From positions 3,776,001 through 3,840,000 of the forward strand of contig NC_013132.1 of NCBI RefSeq assembly GCF_000024005.1: DNA of 64,000 nucleotides, read 5' to 3'. Shown here in pieces: positions 40,901 to 51,436 of this stretch. The notes under the pieces were generated by a model that had not been told where the DNA came from, did not search any database, and saw nothing but the letters and a program-made list of their open reading frames with translations. Each line of letters begins with the position of its first letter. Positions within the stretch are counted from its first letter, which is position 1. This DNA is from Chitinophaga pinensis DSM 2588. Its GTDB lineage: Bacteria; Bacteroidota; Bacteroidia; Chitinophagales; Chitinophagaceae. Both the position numbers and the translations under genes were made by a program.

Positions 40901-43294
40901 TTATCTGATAATGAGATTTTCGAATTTACGTTCCACCACGATATTTACAACATTCCCCACAAAGTTAGCAGGAGTAAGCTTTACAACGTTTCCATCCAAC
41001 ACATATTCTTTCGCTTTGAACGGTAAACCATGCACGGAAATATTGTGTTTTCTGTACGCTGCATTGTATTGACCGAAGTATTTTTTTCTCAACGCGAAAT
41101 GTGATTTTTCAGAGCGCTGTTTGAAACGGATATCATTATACTGACCATTTTTATAGCCGTAGTGATCGCCTGCATCTTCGTATAATGAACTGCTATATTC
41201 TTCTGTTGAATAATAAACATGCAGCATCATTTCTTCTGTATTGCGTTCATCTACATGCTGTATCTTCGGATAGTTCGGAATAACAGCACCGGCTTTTACG
41301 AACAATGGCATTTCATCCAGTGGCGTAGCGATTTTAATGACCTGTCCGCCGGTATACATCTGGTCATTAAAATAGTAATACCATTGTCCTTCCGGCAGGT
41401 ATATTTCTTTTTCTTTCATGCCCTGTTCAGATACATGACTTATCAGCAATGAATCACCTAACATGAATTCATGTGAGCGATCATATGTTTGTTTGTCATG
41501 TTGTGCCACGAATGCCAGCGGACGCAGCATAGGGGTACCAAAACGGGAGTATTGCCAGAAAGTAGTATATAAGTAAGGCAGCAGACTGTAGCGTAGCTGT
41601 ATGAACTTCTTTGCGACTGCTTCGTATTCTGTACCGAAACTCCAGGGTTCCTGGTTAAAACCGGTTTCATTACTTGCAGAGTGCGTACGCATCAGCGGGT
41701 GGAATACTGCCAGCTGGATCCAGCGTACATAAAGTTCGCCATCGGGTTCGCCGATGAAACCACCGATATCGCTTCCTACGAAAGAAATACCGGATACTGC
41801 CATGCGTTGCGCCTGTACAGATGCCAGCCACAAATGATCCCAGCTGGATACGTTATCGCCGGTCCAGAAGGAGGTCCAGCGTTGTGCGCCGGCATAGCAG
41901 GAACGGGAGATCACGAAAGGTCTGTTCGGCATAAGGTACTTCTTCATACCGGCAGCTGTCGCTTTACTCATCAGATGTCCGTATACATTGTGCGCCTTAC
42001 GGTGGCTCACCGCTTCTCCGTCATAGTCATGGCGTACATCTTCCGGGAAGGTACCCATTTCGAATACGGCAGGTTCGTTCATATCATTCCAGACGCCTCT
42101 GACGCCCACATCAACCAGTTCTTTGAACAGGCCGGCCCACCACTTACGGACTTCCGGATTGGTATAATCCGGGAATACGCATTTACCCGGCCATACATCG
42201 CCTTCCATTAAGGCCCCATCTGCACGTTTACAGAAGTAGTTATTCTGTATACCTTGTTTATAGATGCTGTAATCCGGATCTACCTTGATACCAGGATCGA
42301 TGATCACGACTACCTTGAAGCCCTGTGCAGCCAGTTCTTTTATGAGTCCAGCCGGCTCCGGGAAACCTTCCTTACTCCATGTGAAGCAGCGGAAGCCTTC
42401 CATATAATCGATATCCAGGTGGATGACGTCGCATGGTATTTCACGTTTACGGAATTCAGCAGCTATTTCTTTTACACGTGTATCCGGATAGTAGCTCCAG
42501 CGACACTGCTGATAGCCTAATGCCCATAATGGCGGCAATTCGGCAGTACCGGTGATACTGGTATATCCTTCTGCCACTTTCAGCAGTTCAGGTCCGTAAA
42601 TGAAGTAATAATTCATTTCTCCGCCTCTTGCCCAGAAGCTGGTTGCATTATCTCTTTCTTTACCGAAATCGAAAATGGTGCGGAAGGTATTATCGAAGAA
42701 GATACCGTATGCTTTACCACGATGTAAACCATAGTAGAAAGGAATATTACGGTACAAAGGATCGGTGTCTTTCTGGAAGCCATAAGCGTCTGTACCGAAG
42801 TTCTCCATACGCTTGCCATGCAGGTTCAGATCAGTTGGTTTATCACCCATCCCAAAGAAGCATTCATCTTCCTGGATCTGTTTACTGCAATACACGATTT
42901 TACCACCTTTCTGCAGATAATACTGCCAGTGGAAACCCAGTTCGTCCTGGTTGATGATACAACCCTCCAGGTCAGTGATGGTCAGACGCAGGTCATCTCT
43001 TGAGATGTAGATGCGTAATGCCTCTGTGTAGATTTCGAAATTTTCTTCGAACTCGTGCAATCCGAAGTTAACAGGCGATTCTTCGAGCCTGTCGCTGACA
43101 GCGTAAGAGAAGTCTCTTTGGAAATTACCGTCGGCTGCGTAGCGGAAACGAACGATCTTGTCTGAGATGATCCTTACTTCCAGGATTGTTTCTGTTGTAT
43201 AAAAGTAGAAGTAGTTGCCTTCTTTCTTCCAGTCTTTGATATTATCCGGATAATGTTTCGCCGAATATTTCCCCGAGGAGGTTGTTACTTGCAT
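40901..43294 (-). CDS. GH31 alpha-glucosidase
   Basis: 797 residues without a signal peptide. N-terminal galactose-mutarotase-like beta domain (about 30-240, FFGMGDKPTDLNLHGKR), then a barrel with DVIHLDIDYMEGFRCFTW, the nucleophile Asp in GVWNDMNEPAVF and the acid/base Asp in SFWTGDNVSSW; SFVGSDIGGF follows. C-terminal beta domains close the protein. It should release glucose from alpha-glucans or oligosaccharides in the cytoplasm or periplasm. Confidence 0.93.
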   Translation of the reverse strand: MQVTTSSGKYSAKHYPDNIKDWKKEGNYFYFYTTETILEVRIISDKIVRFRYAADGNFQRDFSYAVSDRLEESPVNFGLHEFEENFEIYTEALRIYISRDDLRLTITDLEGCIINQDELGFHWQYYLQKGGKIVYCSKQIQEDECFFGMGDKPTDLNLHGKRMENFGTDAYGFQKDTDPLYRNIPFYYGLHRGKAYGIFFDNTFRTIFDFGKERDNATSFWARGGEMNYYFIYGPELLKVAEGYTSITGTAELPPLWALGYQQCRWSYYPDTRVKEIAAEFRKREIPCDVIHLDIDYMEGFRCFTWSKEGFPEPAGLIKELAAQGFKVVVIIDPGIKVDPDYSIYKQGIQNNYFCKRADGALMEGDVWPGKCVFPDYTNPEVRKWWAGLFKELVDVGVRGVWNDMNEPAVFEMGTFPEDVRHDYDGEAVSHRKAHNVYGHLMSKATAAGMKKYLMPNRPFVISRSCYAGAQRWTSFWTGDNVSSWDHLWLASVQAQRMAVSGISFVGSDIGGFIGEPDGELYVRWIQLAVFHPLMRTHSASNETGFNQEPWSFGTEYEAVAKKFIQLRYSLLPYLYTTFWQYSRFGTPMLRPLAFVAQHDKQTYDRSHEFMLGDSLLISHVSEQGMKEKEIYLPEGQWYYYFNDQMYTGGQVIKIATPLDEMPLFVKAGAVIPNYPKIQHVDERNTEEMMLHVYYSTEEYSSSLYEDAGDHYGYKNGQYNDIRFKQRSEKSHFALRKKYFGQYNAAYRKHNISVHGLPFKAKEYVLDGNVVKLTPANFVGNVVNIVVERKFENLIIR

Positions 43295-43554
43295 TAGATC
43301 GCTTTTAAATTTCCTGAATCAATGTTCCAGTGTTACGTTTGGTTGTAGGACTGTATGAACAAGTTGATTCCCTTTCCCTGTCACTACCCAAATTAGGTAA
43401 AAAATATTGTTTTAACACGCTTTTGCGGTGGAGGCTGTTTACCAGCCATTTACCGGTAAAAATAACACATTCGCTAAAACGTGTATGTAACATATTCGTG
43501 TATATCCTACCTTGAGTAGTATTAATGTACTTTTTGCTTTAACCTATTTTTTTC

Positions 43555-43583
43555 CGGGGGTGTTTTTTTGCACCCCTTTTTCA
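43555..43583 (+). terminator. Terminator-like hairpin, plus strand
   Basis: The arms GGGGTG and CACCCC enclose a T-rich loop and are followed by five T. There is no plus-strand gene before it; it may limit antisense transcription. Confidence 0.4.
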
Positions 43584-43589
43584 TAAAAT

Positions 43590-44651
43590 TTATTGTTGCA
43601 TCGTACGGAAGTGTCCGGTTTTTTTACTGCCGGCCAGCCATACAAATACGCCGCCCGGCGCTACGCCTGCAACATGAAATCCTTCTTTGCTGATAGTATG
43701 CCAGTTCAGACCGCCATCTTCCGAGATATCGGTCCCTGAAGGGCCGGTAGCCAGGTATTTTTTACCGGTAATATGTTGTACACAGGAACGATAGCCACCG
43801 GGAGACGTCACTGCCACCTGCCAGCTACGACCACCGTCTTTTGTGATGAAGCAGTTATTTGTTGTAACAGAATCCTTCAGATAATCTCCACCGACAGCTA
43901 CTCCGTTCAGCTGATCCGCAAACGCGACAGAAAAAGCGCCCTGGCTGGACTCGCCCTGTGTGAAGTTCCAGTTGTTAGCTTTCCATTTATCCCATCCGAT
44001 AAAGAAACGGCTGTGTTTACCGCCGGTAACAAAGCAGGCCTGTCCGTTGGGTAGCATCCGCAAACTGGTACCGCTGGCCGCAAAAATGGCTTCTCCTTCT
44101 TTGGCTTCGGGCAGTTTTGCCGGAGGATCAGGCTGCCAGGTCTTTCCGCTATCCATTGTACGGATAATGGTGAATTTACCATCTACAGGATCTCCGATCG
44201 CCATGCCTTCTGCTGCATTCTTAAATACCATACCATCGAAAAAAATGCCTTTCGCTGTATTAGTGTAGACTTCTTTCCACGATTGACCGCCATCCGTAGT
44301 TAATACAATATGTGCTGGTTCACCGGCATTTAATAGCAGCGCCCGCTTATCACTGAAAGCAACGAGGGAACGCCAGTCGCAGGTATCATAGCCAGGTACC
44401 GTCAGCCATTCCCAGTTAGTACCGCGGTTGGAAACAGAACGTCCGACCTTTCCCTCGGTACCTGATACCCAGATAACGCTATGGTTTACAACGTTCATCC
44501 CGCGAATACCCTTAATAGGAGCCTGTTCTGAGTGAATGACATAGCCGGACTGCCCAAAGAGCGGAAAAAAGGCAATTGAAAAAAGAAAGCTTAAAAAAAG
44601 TGCTTTACAGTGGGAAACCTTTACTGTGGCAGGTGTCGTTTTGCTGTACAT
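43590..44651 (-). CDS. Secreted BNR/YCF48-like beta-propeller protein
   Basis: 353 residues with a signal peptide (LFLSFLFSIAFFPLFGQ). Asp-box-like turns of the S/T-x-D-x-G-x-x-W type repeat through the protein: TTDGGQSWKEV, TMDSGKTWQPD, TKDGGRSWQVA and SEDGGLNWHTI. It is a single-domain propeller of the sialidase/YCF48 fold, but the sialidase Arg triad is not apparent, so an enzyme role is unlikely. ATG 44651 was chosen over TTG 44687. It is divergent from the histidine-kinase gene. Confidence 0.82.
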   Translation of the reverse strand: MYSKTTPATVKVSHCKALFLSFLFSIAFFPLFGQSGYVIHSEQAPIKGIRGMNVVNHSVIWVSGTEGKVGRSVSNRGTNWEWLTVPGYDTCDWRSLVAFSDKRALLLNAGEPAHIVLTTDGGQSWKEVYTNTAKGIFFDGMVFKNAAEGMAIGDPVDGKFTIIRTMDSGKTWQPDPPAKLPEAKEGEAIFAASGTSLRMLPNGQACFVTGGKHSRFFIGWDKWKANNWNFTQGESSQGAFSVAFADQLNGVAVGGDYLKDSVTTNNCFITKDGGRSWQVAVTSPGGYRSCVQHITGKKYLATGPSGTDISEDGGLNWHTISKEGFHVAGVAPGGVFVWLAGSKKTGHFRTMQQ

Positions 44652-44726
44652 GTTGTTTTCTGGTTTGAATGGGTTAGGTTGCGGCAAGAAAAATACAAAA
44701 TCATTAGAAAGTGTGCGGTAGATTTA

Positions 44727-44734
44727 TATATTTG
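44727..44734 (+). promoter_or_regulatory. Candidate -7 element (TATATTTG) for the sensor kinase gene
   Basis: A perfect TANNTTTG match, 72 bases before the ATG. No clear TTG about 20 bases upstream. Confidence 0.4.
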
Positions 44735-44806
44735 CAAGCACTGCGTTATGTGACTCAGTATTTTTATAACCTCTTTTACTAAATAGCATTGCAATCGCGG
44801 GCGCAG

Positions 44807-47800
44807 ATGACGAGGACCTTATTAATTTTCTTCCTATGTACCTTATCCGTATCTGTGTTGAGCGCACAGGATAAGCCTTACATTTTTGACTCTTATGGGG
44901 TGAATGAGGGTTTGTCTCAGAATTCTGTCTATGATATCCTGGAAGATAATCAGGGCTTTATGTGGATCGCTACACATGATGGCATTAACAGGTTCGACGG
45001 ATATGGGTTCAATGAATACAGGTTCAATCCTAGTTTACAGGAACGGGCCGGACAGGGGAAAGGAAACCTGGTAGTCCGGAATAACAATGGGGGACGTGCA
45101 TTGATTAACCGCTTTGCCCTGAAAGGGTACAAAGGGTATTCCCTATACCGTAACAGAAGGCACCAGCTGATGCTGACGCATAATTACGGTATCAGTGTCT
45201 ATGACGAGTATAAAAACTCCTTTGAGACGGTGCTGGAAGACACGATGTATGAAAACAACGGGGAGCGCGACAGTGGCAATAAGTTCAGAATACTCGGTGA
45301 AGACTCCTTAACTAACAGCATGTGGGTATGGCGCCCTTCCAAAGGCCTCTATATACTCGACGATTCCACTTATGTCAAAAAAAGGGTGATTCTCTACCCA
45401 AAGGCGATGTTACAAAGGGGTGTTTCCGCCAATTCCATGTATAAGGACGGTAATACCATCTGGATGAACTTTGAGGCAGGTGAGCTGCTGGCGATGAATA
45501 CCAAAAACCTCCGCTTAACCACTTATTGTCTGCCCGGGATCACTTCTCACACAGTACTTAAAAACCTCAATAAAGACTCTCTGATCATTGCCTGCCGTGG
45601 ACATCTGATCATTTTCAATAAAAAGCAGAACAAATACACTGATATACCTTTCGATCAGCGTGATCCTAAGGATGCTAATTTCATTCCTTTATGCCTGGAG
45701 CTGGACCAGAACGGTAATATCTGGATCGGTGGTACGGACGGCATTATGATTTACAATGTAAAACGCAATGAGATCGTTACCCGTATTGTCAGCTTTAACG
45801 GTTCTGAAACACGGTCCTGGAATGTAGTGACCTATCTGTACAGAGATGCTGCGGATAACATGTGGGTAGGTACAGATGGAGATGGCATCAAAAAATATTC
45901 TCCTAATAAGAAAGTATTCAATCTTTATCGTTCGCCGGCTACCACGCACAATATGGTCAGGGCTGTTTATAAGCACGACGATGGTAAGTTGTATGTAGGA
46001 CTGCTGAACGACGGACTGGATATCTACGAAAAAGGAGGCAAGTTCCTGGAGCGCATACCAAACGATGAACGCAAAGGGGTATTCCCTGCGAAAAATCTGA
46101 ATGCGATCTGCAGGGAAGATTTTGAACACCTCTGGTTCCATTTTTCTGACATGCACATTGGATTGTTCAATGTACATACCCGAAAATTTGAGGACCTGAC
46201 GAAATATGTGAGCGCACTGGGGCTGCCGCCACAGGAAGACATCTATCCGTTCCTGTTCAAGCGGACCAGCGGCGAGGTGTACTTCAACTACGGCCGTTAT
46301 CTGTTACAGATCATGCCGGGAGAGCATGGAGGATATAAAGTGGCAATCGTACACGAATTCCCGGATGAGATTCTGACTACCTATTACGAAGACCTGATGG
46401 GGAATAAATATGTGGGTACCAAAGTGGCTGCATACGTGAAGCGGACGGGCAGTGCAGGCTGGGAGATGATCACCCTGCCGCAGGGTACGATCGTGAAATC
46501 GATCAGCAAAAGAGCCGGTAAGGAATTATTACTGGCGACTTCCAAAGGGCTGTTTGTACTGGATGAAAATAACCACAGAAAGAAACATTACAATAGTTAC
46601 GACTATCCTGCATTGATCAATGATTATCTGTATGGCGTATTGCTGGATGAGAAGGACAAAATATGGGTCAGCCATAACAAAGGGCTTTCACAGATTGATC
46701 CTTCAGGTGACGAGATCACGACCTACAATCATGAGGATGGTTTGCAGTCAAATGAGTTCAATACAGGCGCTTTTTTCAAGTCGGTGGACGGAGAACTCTT
46801 CTTTGGTGGTATAAGGGGCTCAAATGGCTTCTATCCTAAAGATTTTAAGAAGAATACTTCCAAGCCGAAAGTGGTGATCATGCGGATGGAGGTGCTGGAT
46901 AAACCTTATGAGTCAGATACGGCTTTATCGCTGTTGCGCAGAATAGAATTGCCTTACAATCACAATACCATCGCTATTGAGTTTGTGCCACTGGAATATA
47001 CAAATCCGCTGAAGAACAAGGTGCAGTACAAGCTGGATGGAGCGGATGAAGACTGGGTACAGGCAGGTGCATTCAGGATGGCGCGTTACACGAATCTGCG
47101 TCCGGGTACCTATACTTTCAATGTGCGGGCATCCAATAACGATGATATTCTGAACTCGACGCCTACCACATTGGAAATCACGATCAGGATACCATTCTGG
47201 CAATCATTGTGGTTCAGGTTCCTGTTGCTGCTGTTATTATTGGGTGTTGCTTATTATTTCTCTACGCTTTATCTTGATTACAAGATCCGTCATGAGAAAC
47301 TGAAACTGGAGAAAGAACAGGCGGTGGACCAGGAAAGGGCGAGAATTTCCAGTGATATGCATGATGACCTGGGATCGGGATTGTCTACGATACGTCTGCT
47401 GAGTGAGATCGCGAAGCGGAAGATCACAGATACATCGCAGACGAAGGAGCTGGAACGTATATCAGAGGCGGCAGGAGAGCTGGTAGACAAAATGAGCGAG
47501 ATCATCTGGGCGATGAATTCTTCGAATGACTCACTGGAGAACCTGATTGCTTATATGCGCAGCTTTGCGGCCGATTTTCTGGAACATGCGCATATCACCC
47601 ACCAGTTCTATATTCCGGAAAGTATCCCCAATATTAAACTAAGTGGGGGTACCAGGCGTAATATATATCTGGCGGTAAAGGAATCCTTACATAATGTGGT
47701 GAAACATGCACAGGCATCTGAGGTAGTAATACAAATACAGATGCATAAGAACATGACGATTATGATTAAAGATAATGGCAAAGGCTTTGATCAGGAGAAA

Positions 47801-47920
47801 GTAAGATTGTTTGGAAACGGATTAAAGAATATTCAGAAGAGGATGCAGGCCGTCGGTGGAAACGCTGATATCAAGTCGCATCATGGTACGATAGTTTTGC
47901 TAGATATCCCATTAATTTAA
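44807..47920 (+). CDS. Propeller sensor histidine kinase
   Basis: 1037 residues from ATG 44807. A signal peptide (LLIFFLCTLSVSVLSAQ) is followed by a large periplasmic two-bladed propeller region of regulator-propeller repeats (first one GLSQNSVYDILEDNQGFMWI), a Y_Y_Y domain (about 715-790), one membrane helix (LWFRFLLLLLLLGVAYYF), then a HisKA_3 dimerisation helix with the phospho-His in SSDMHDDLGSGLSTIRLL and a HATPase (KDNGKGFDQEKVRLFGNGLK). Receiver and AraC domains are absent, unlike classical hybrid systems. Its partner is the next gene. Confidence 0.92.
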   Translation: MTRTLLIFFLCTLSVSVLSAQDKPYIFDSYGVNEGLSQNSVYDILEDNQGFMWIATHDGINRFDGYGFNEYRFNPSLQERAGQGKGNLVVRNNNGGRALINRFALKGYKGYSLYRNRRHQLMLTHNYGISVYDEYKNSFETVLEDTMYENNGERDSGNKFRILGEDSLTNSMWVWRPSKGLYILDDSTYVKKRVILYPKAMLQRGVSANSMYKDGNTIWMNFEAGELLAMNTKNLRLTTYCLPGITSHTVLKNLNKDSLIIACRGHLIIFNKKQNKYTDIPFDQRDPKDANFIPLCLELDQNGNIWIGGTDGIMIYNVKRNEIVTRIVSFNGSETRSWNVVTYLYRDAADNMWVGTDGDGIKKYSPNKKVFNLYRSPATTHNMVRAVYKHDDGKLYVGLLNDGLDIYEKGGKFLERIPNDERKGVFPAKNLNAICREDFEHLWFHFSDMHIGLFNVHTRKFEDLTKYVSALGLPPQEDIYPFLFKRTSGEVYFNYGRYLLQIMPGEHGGYKVAIVHEFPDEILTTYYEDLMGNKYVGTKVAAYVKRTGSAGWEMITLPQGTIVKSISKRAGKELLLATSKGLFVLDENNHRKKHYNSYDYPALINDYLYGVLLDEKDKIWVSHNKGLSQIDPSGDEITTYNHEDGLQSNEFNTGAFFKSVDGELFFGGIRGSNGFYPKDFKKNTSKPKVVIMRMEVLDKPYESDTALSLLRRIELPYNHNTIAIEFVPLEYTNPLKNKVQYKLDGADEDWVQAGAFRMARYTNLRPGTYTFNVRASNNDDILNSTPTTLEITIRIPFWQSLWFRFLLLLLLLGVAYYFSTLYLDYKIRHEKLKLEKEQAVDQERARISSDMHDDLGSGLSTIRLLSEIAKRKITDTSQTKELERISEAAGELVDKMSEIIWAMNSSNDSLENLIAYMRSFAADFLEHAHITHQFYIPESIPNIKLSGGTRRNIYLAVKESLHNVVKHAQASEVVIQIQMHKNMTIMIKDNGKGFDQEKVRLFGNGLKNIQKRMQAVGGNADIKSHHGTIVLLDIPLI

Positions 47921-47992
47921 TATAGATTTGTAAGATAACATAAACGTGGTATTATTACGTTGACCTCTCTCTTAACATAACAACTGATATAG

Positions 47993-48661
47993 ATGACTGT
48001 ATACTCGAAAAAGAAATCTCAGGATAACATGGATATTATTTCTGTGGCGATTGTTGAAGACAACCATGATATCCGTACAGCCATGGAATTGTTGATTAAT
48101 GGCTCTGATGGGTATGCTTGTATAGGCGCATTTAATAATGCGGAGACTGCGGTGGAACAGATCCCCAGTTTGTTACCCAACGTTGTGCTGATGGACTTTA
48201 ACCTTCCGGGCGGCATGAATGGAATCGAGTGTATTGCGCGTTTAAAAGGAGAATATCCCGATATGCATTTTATGATGTTGACGGTGTATGAGGATGATGA
48301 CAAGATCTTCCAGGCACTGGAAGCAGGTGCAAGTGGTTATATATTGAAAAAAACGCCTCCCAGCGAGTTGTTGAGTGCTATCAGAGACCTGCATGAAGGC
48401 GGTTCTCCTATGAGTTCTCAGATTGCCCGTAGGGTAGTGGCATATTTCCAGAAGCAGGCGAAGCCGAATCCGGCGCTGGAGGCATTGACTTCCAGGGAGA
48501 AAGAGATCCTGGACCAGCTTTCTAAAGGATTTTTATACAAGGAGATCGCGAGCAATCTGTTTATCAGTATAGAGACGGTGCGCAGACACGTGCATAATAT
48601 CTATGAGAAACTGCATGTAAGGAGCCGTACAGATGCTGTTAACAAGTATTACAACAGGTAA
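47993..48661 (+). CDS. LuxR/NarL-family response regulator
   Basis: 222 residues. Receiver domain with the acidic pair EDNHD, phospho-acceptor Asp in VLMDFNLPGG (about residue 67) and the late Lys in ILKKTPPSE; C-terminal GerE helix-turn-helix (LTSREKEILDQLSKGFLYKE, then FISIETVRRHVHNIYEKLHV). It is most likely phosphorylated by the kinase 72 bases upstream. The start may instead be ATG 48029 (MDIISVAIVEDNHD), which has a better upstream site and removes 12 residues. Confidence 0.92.
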   Translation: MTVYSKKKSQDNMDIISVAIVEDNHDIRTAMELLINGSDGYACIGAFNNAETAVEQIPSLLPNVVLMDFNLPGGMNGIECIARLKGEYPDMHFMMLTVYEDDDKIFQALEAGASGYILKKTPPSELLSAIRDLHEGGSPMSSQIARRVVAYFQKQAKPNPALEALTSREKEILDQLSKGFLYKEIASNLFISIETVRRHVHNIYEKLHVRSRTDAVNKYYNR

Positions 48662-48688
48662 TTACGTTTTATCGCTGACATAACGAAG

Positions 48689-48726
48689 AGAAAAGGGCGA
48701 AAGACATTAGTCTTTCGCCCTTTTCA
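48689..48726. terminator. Bidirectional terminator after the response regulator
   Basis: Perfect arms GAAAAGGGCGAAAGAC and GTCTTTCGCCCTTTTC, with T on one side and A on the other. It serves both the regulator and the convergent tiny genes. Confidence 0.85.
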
Positions 48727-48747
48727 TTTTAGTTGTTTACTGATGAA

Positions 48748-48870
48748 TTATTTTGTTGGATTGTCAGTAGTAGTCCCCAGTTTGCTCAGTGCTTTGCGTA
48801 CAAAATGTGCAGCCAGCACCATAGAGGCGATCAGTAAACAGGCCAGTTTAAATAGCAGTCCCGCTTTCAT
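48748..48870 (-). CDS. Tiny single-helix membrane peptide 2
   Basis: 40 residues: MKAG, one hydrophobic segment (LLFKLACLLIASMVLAAHFV), a basic stretch RKALSK and a short polar tail. It follows the 51-residue gene by 31 bases on the same strand and ends just before a terminator, so the two look like a small operon. I do not recognise a family; it may be an anchor, a regulator of a membrane protein or a toxin-like peptide. Confidence 0.5.
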   Translation of the reverse strand: MKAGLLFKLACLLIASMVLAAHFVRKALSKLGTTTDNPTK

Positions 48871-48901
48871 AGGAAATGACGTATTAAATAGTGAAATATT
48901 G

Positions 48902-49057
48902 TTATTTCATCATCTGCCAGGAATTAAATTTCTGGACAAGTTTGATGAAGCGTGCGCTGAGCTGGCTCATGGAGCGTTGCTCTCTTCTAACCATGTAAGT
49001 AACGAGTAGCGCGATGGACAGCACTGTTGCCAGTGAGATCAGGAATGTAGTTTTCAT
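48902..49057 (-). CDS. Tiny single-helix membrane peptide 1
   Basis: 51 residues: MKTT, one hydrophobic helix (FLISLATVLSIALLVTYMV), then a basic amphipathic part RREQRSMSQLSARFIKLVQK. It is convergent with the two-component system. Not recognised. The start is supported by the signal-anchor pattern right after the ATG and by the closely spaced downstream peptide with the same layout. Confidence 0.5.
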   Translation of the reverse strand: MKTTFLISLATVLSIALLVTYMVRREQRSMSQLSARFIKLVQKFNSWQMMK

Positions 49058-49493
49058 AGATTAGGACTTTAGGTTTTACCAGGTTTTTGCTCAAAAAGAC
49101 GACTAACTGTAAATATAAAATATTTAGTTATATTAAGTATCATTTCTCAAAAACTTTTATCCTGAAAAGCTTTTCTCCCGGGAGCAATATTTTGAAGAAA
49201 ATATATTTGTCTTATCTTGGCGAAATCAGGCCCCGGCCTGATTGAGTAAAACCTGGTATCAGAACGGTCCTCAAATAACTGTTATTCATATATTTAAGCG
49301 TAGTGTATAACTAATACTTGGGATGAAACGCCGAAACCTGTATTTTTGCCAGCAACCGGATTTTGCTAAAAGTTTTAGTAAATTCGCTGCCCGGACATCA
49401 TGCCTGCAGAAATGACCCTGAGGAAGACTGGCATAGATGGTGCATTGATAGTCCGCTTGTTATAAAACTGTAAATTGGAATTTCTATATAATT
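49058..49493. other. Leader region of the topoisomerase IV operon
   Basis: 436 bases, AT-rich. It contains a TATATTTG word (49202-49209) and a better promoter at 49318-49348. A 30-codon frame (49323-49415) overlaps the promoter and is not supported. Confidence 0.55.
49318..49348 (+). promoter_or_regulatory. Candidate promoter of parE operon
   Basis: TTG (49318-49320), 20 bases, then TATTTTTG (49341-49348): ideal spacing for the Bacteroidota vegetative promoter. It predicts a leader of about 140 bases. Confidence 0.6.
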
Positions 49494-51416
49494 ATGGCTA
49501 CTACGGATAAGAAAGATCTCTCTGCTGCCTATACCGAAGACTCGATCCGGTCGCTTGACTGGCGTGAGCATATCCGCCTGCGTCCGGGTATGTACATTGG
49601 TAAGCTGGGCGACGGCTCAAGTATGGACGATGGTATCTATATACTGTTAAAAGAGGTTGCTGACAACTGTATTGACGAACACACAATGGGTTTCGGCAAG
49701 CAGATCGATATCAGGGTGACTGAACACAACGTAACCATCCGCGATTACGGTCGGGGTATTCCGTTGGGAAAAGTGGTGGATGTGGTGAGCAAGATCAACA
49801 CCGGCGCCAAGTATGACAGTAAGGCTTTTCAGAAGTCTGTTGGTCTGAACGGTGTGGGTACCAAGGCCGTGAATGCTTTATCCAGCTATTTCAGGGTCGA
49901 ATCTTTCCGTGAAGGCCGTGGTAAAGTGGCAGAATTTGAACGGGGCAATCTGACAAAGGAACATAAAGAAGCGAATACCAGTGAGCCTAACGGTACCCTG
50001 GTGACATTCACGCCGGATGATACGGTTTTCCGCAACTACCGCTTTATTCCTGAGTTCCTGGAAAACCAGATCTGGAACTATTGTTTCCTGAACGCAGGAC
50101 TGACCATCAGCTTCAACGGCAAGAAATATATTTCCAAAAATGGTCTGCTGGACCTCCTGCAGCGTAAAACCAATGAGGATGAACTGCGCTATCCGATCAT
50201 CCATCTGAAAGGAGAAGATATCGAGGTCGCTATTACCCACGAGAACCAATACGGTGAAGAATACTATTCCTTTGTGAATGGTCAGCATACCACCCAGGGC
50301 GGTACGCACCTGGCGGCTTTCCGTGAGGCATTTGTAAAGACACTCCGTGATTTTTATAAGAAAGACTATGAGGCGACAGATATACGTGCGTCTATCTGTG
50401 CCGCTATTTCTGTAAGGGTACAGGAGCCGGTGTTTGAGTCCCAGACGAAGACTAAACTCGGTTCATTGACCGTATTCGAGAATGGTCCTTCCATGAAGGC
50501 TTTCGTGCTGGATTTCCTGTCCAAACACCTGGATGATTTCCTGCATAAAAACCCGACTACTGCGGAAGCACTGAAGAAACGTATTGAGCAGAGTGAGCGT
50601 GAGCGTAAAGAACTGGCTGGTATTAAGAAACTTGCCAACGAAAGAGCGAAAAAGGCGAACCTGCATAACCGTAAGCTGCGCGACTGCCGTATTCACCTGA
50701 ATGAAGAGGTGAGCGGAAAAGATAAAAACGATCTGGAAACCAAACGACTGAATACAACCATCTTCATCACAGAAGGTGACTCTGCGAGTGGTTCCATCAC
50801 CAAGTCCCGTAACGTGGAAACCCAGGCTGTATTCAGTCTCAGAGGTAAACCGCTGAACAGCTTCGGTCTGACGAAAAAGATCGTGTATGAGAACGAAGAG
50901 TTTAACCTGCTGCAACATGCGCTGAATATTGAAGAAGGCCTGGAAGGGCTTCGTTACAACAGGATTGTGGTAGCTACCGATGCCGACGTAGACGGTATGC
51001 ACATCCGCCTTTTATTGCTGACTTTCTTCCTGCAATTCTTCCCTGACCTGGTTAAGAATGGTCACCTTTATATACTGGAAACACCTTTGTTCCGTGTACG
51101 TAATAAACAACAGACGATTTACTGTTACACAGACGAGGAAAGAATAAAAGCGATCAAAAAACTGGGCAATAAACCTGAGATCACCCGATTCAAAGGGCTG
51201 GGAGAGATCTCTCCGGACGAATTCGCTAATTTCATCAATGATGACATGAAAGTGGAACCGGTGATCCTGTCCAAAGACACGCATATTCAGAAATTGCTGG
51301 AATATTACATGGGTAAAAATACGCAGACCAGACAGGAATTTATTATCGGCAACCTCCGTTATGAAAAAGACCTGGTGGATACAGTAGATGAACCTGTAGA
51401 AGCAAGCGGTAAATAA
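49494..51416 (+). CDS. parE: DNA topoisomerase IV subunit B
   Basis: 640 residues. GHKL ATPase domain: [29 protein letters not shown] and [14 protein letters not shown]; then the transducer, the TOPRIM domain ([18 protein letters not shown], later [17 protein letters not shown]) and a C-terminal GyrB-like tail ([17 protein letters not shown]). It decatenates daughter chromosomes together with ParC, encoded 1.3 kb downstream. The assignment to topoisomerase IV rather than gyrase rests on this length and the pairing. Confidence 0.93.
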   Translation: MATTDKKDLSAAYTEDSIRSLDWREHIRLRPGMYIGKLGDGSSMDDGIYILLKEVADNCIDEHTMGFGKQIDIRVTEHNVTIRDYGRGIPLGKVVDVVSKINTGAKYDSKAFQKSVGLNGVGTKAVNALSSYFRVESFREGRGKVAEFERGNLTKEHKEANTSEPNGTLVTFTPDDTVFRNYRFIPEFLENQIWNYCFLNAGLTISFNGKKYISKNGLLDLLQRKTNEDELRYPIIHLKGEDIEVAITHENQYGEEYYSFVNGQHTTQGGTHLAAFREAFVKTLRDFYKKDYEATDIRASICAAISVRVQEPVFESQTKTKLGSLTVFENGPSMKAFVLDFLSKHLDDFLHKNPTTAEALKKRIEQSERERKELAGIKKLANERAKKANLHNRKLRDCRIHLNEEVSGKDKNDLETKRLNTTIFITEGDSASGSITKSRNVETQAVFSLRGKPLNSFGLTKKIVYENEEFNLLQHALNIEEGLEGLRYNRIVVATDADVDGMHIRLLLLTFFLQFFPDLVKNGHLYILETPLFRVRNKQQTIYCYTDEERIKAIKKLGNKPEITRFKGLGEISPDEFANFINDDMKVEPVILSKDTHIQKLLEYYMGKNTQTRQEFIIGNLRYEKDLVDTVDEPVEASGK

Positions 51417-51436
51417 TCAGCATATCAAAGAAATCA

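Noticed and set aside
49323..49415. 30-codon frame before parE
   Set aside because: It overlaps the best promoter candidate of the operon, so it would not be in the transcript intact.
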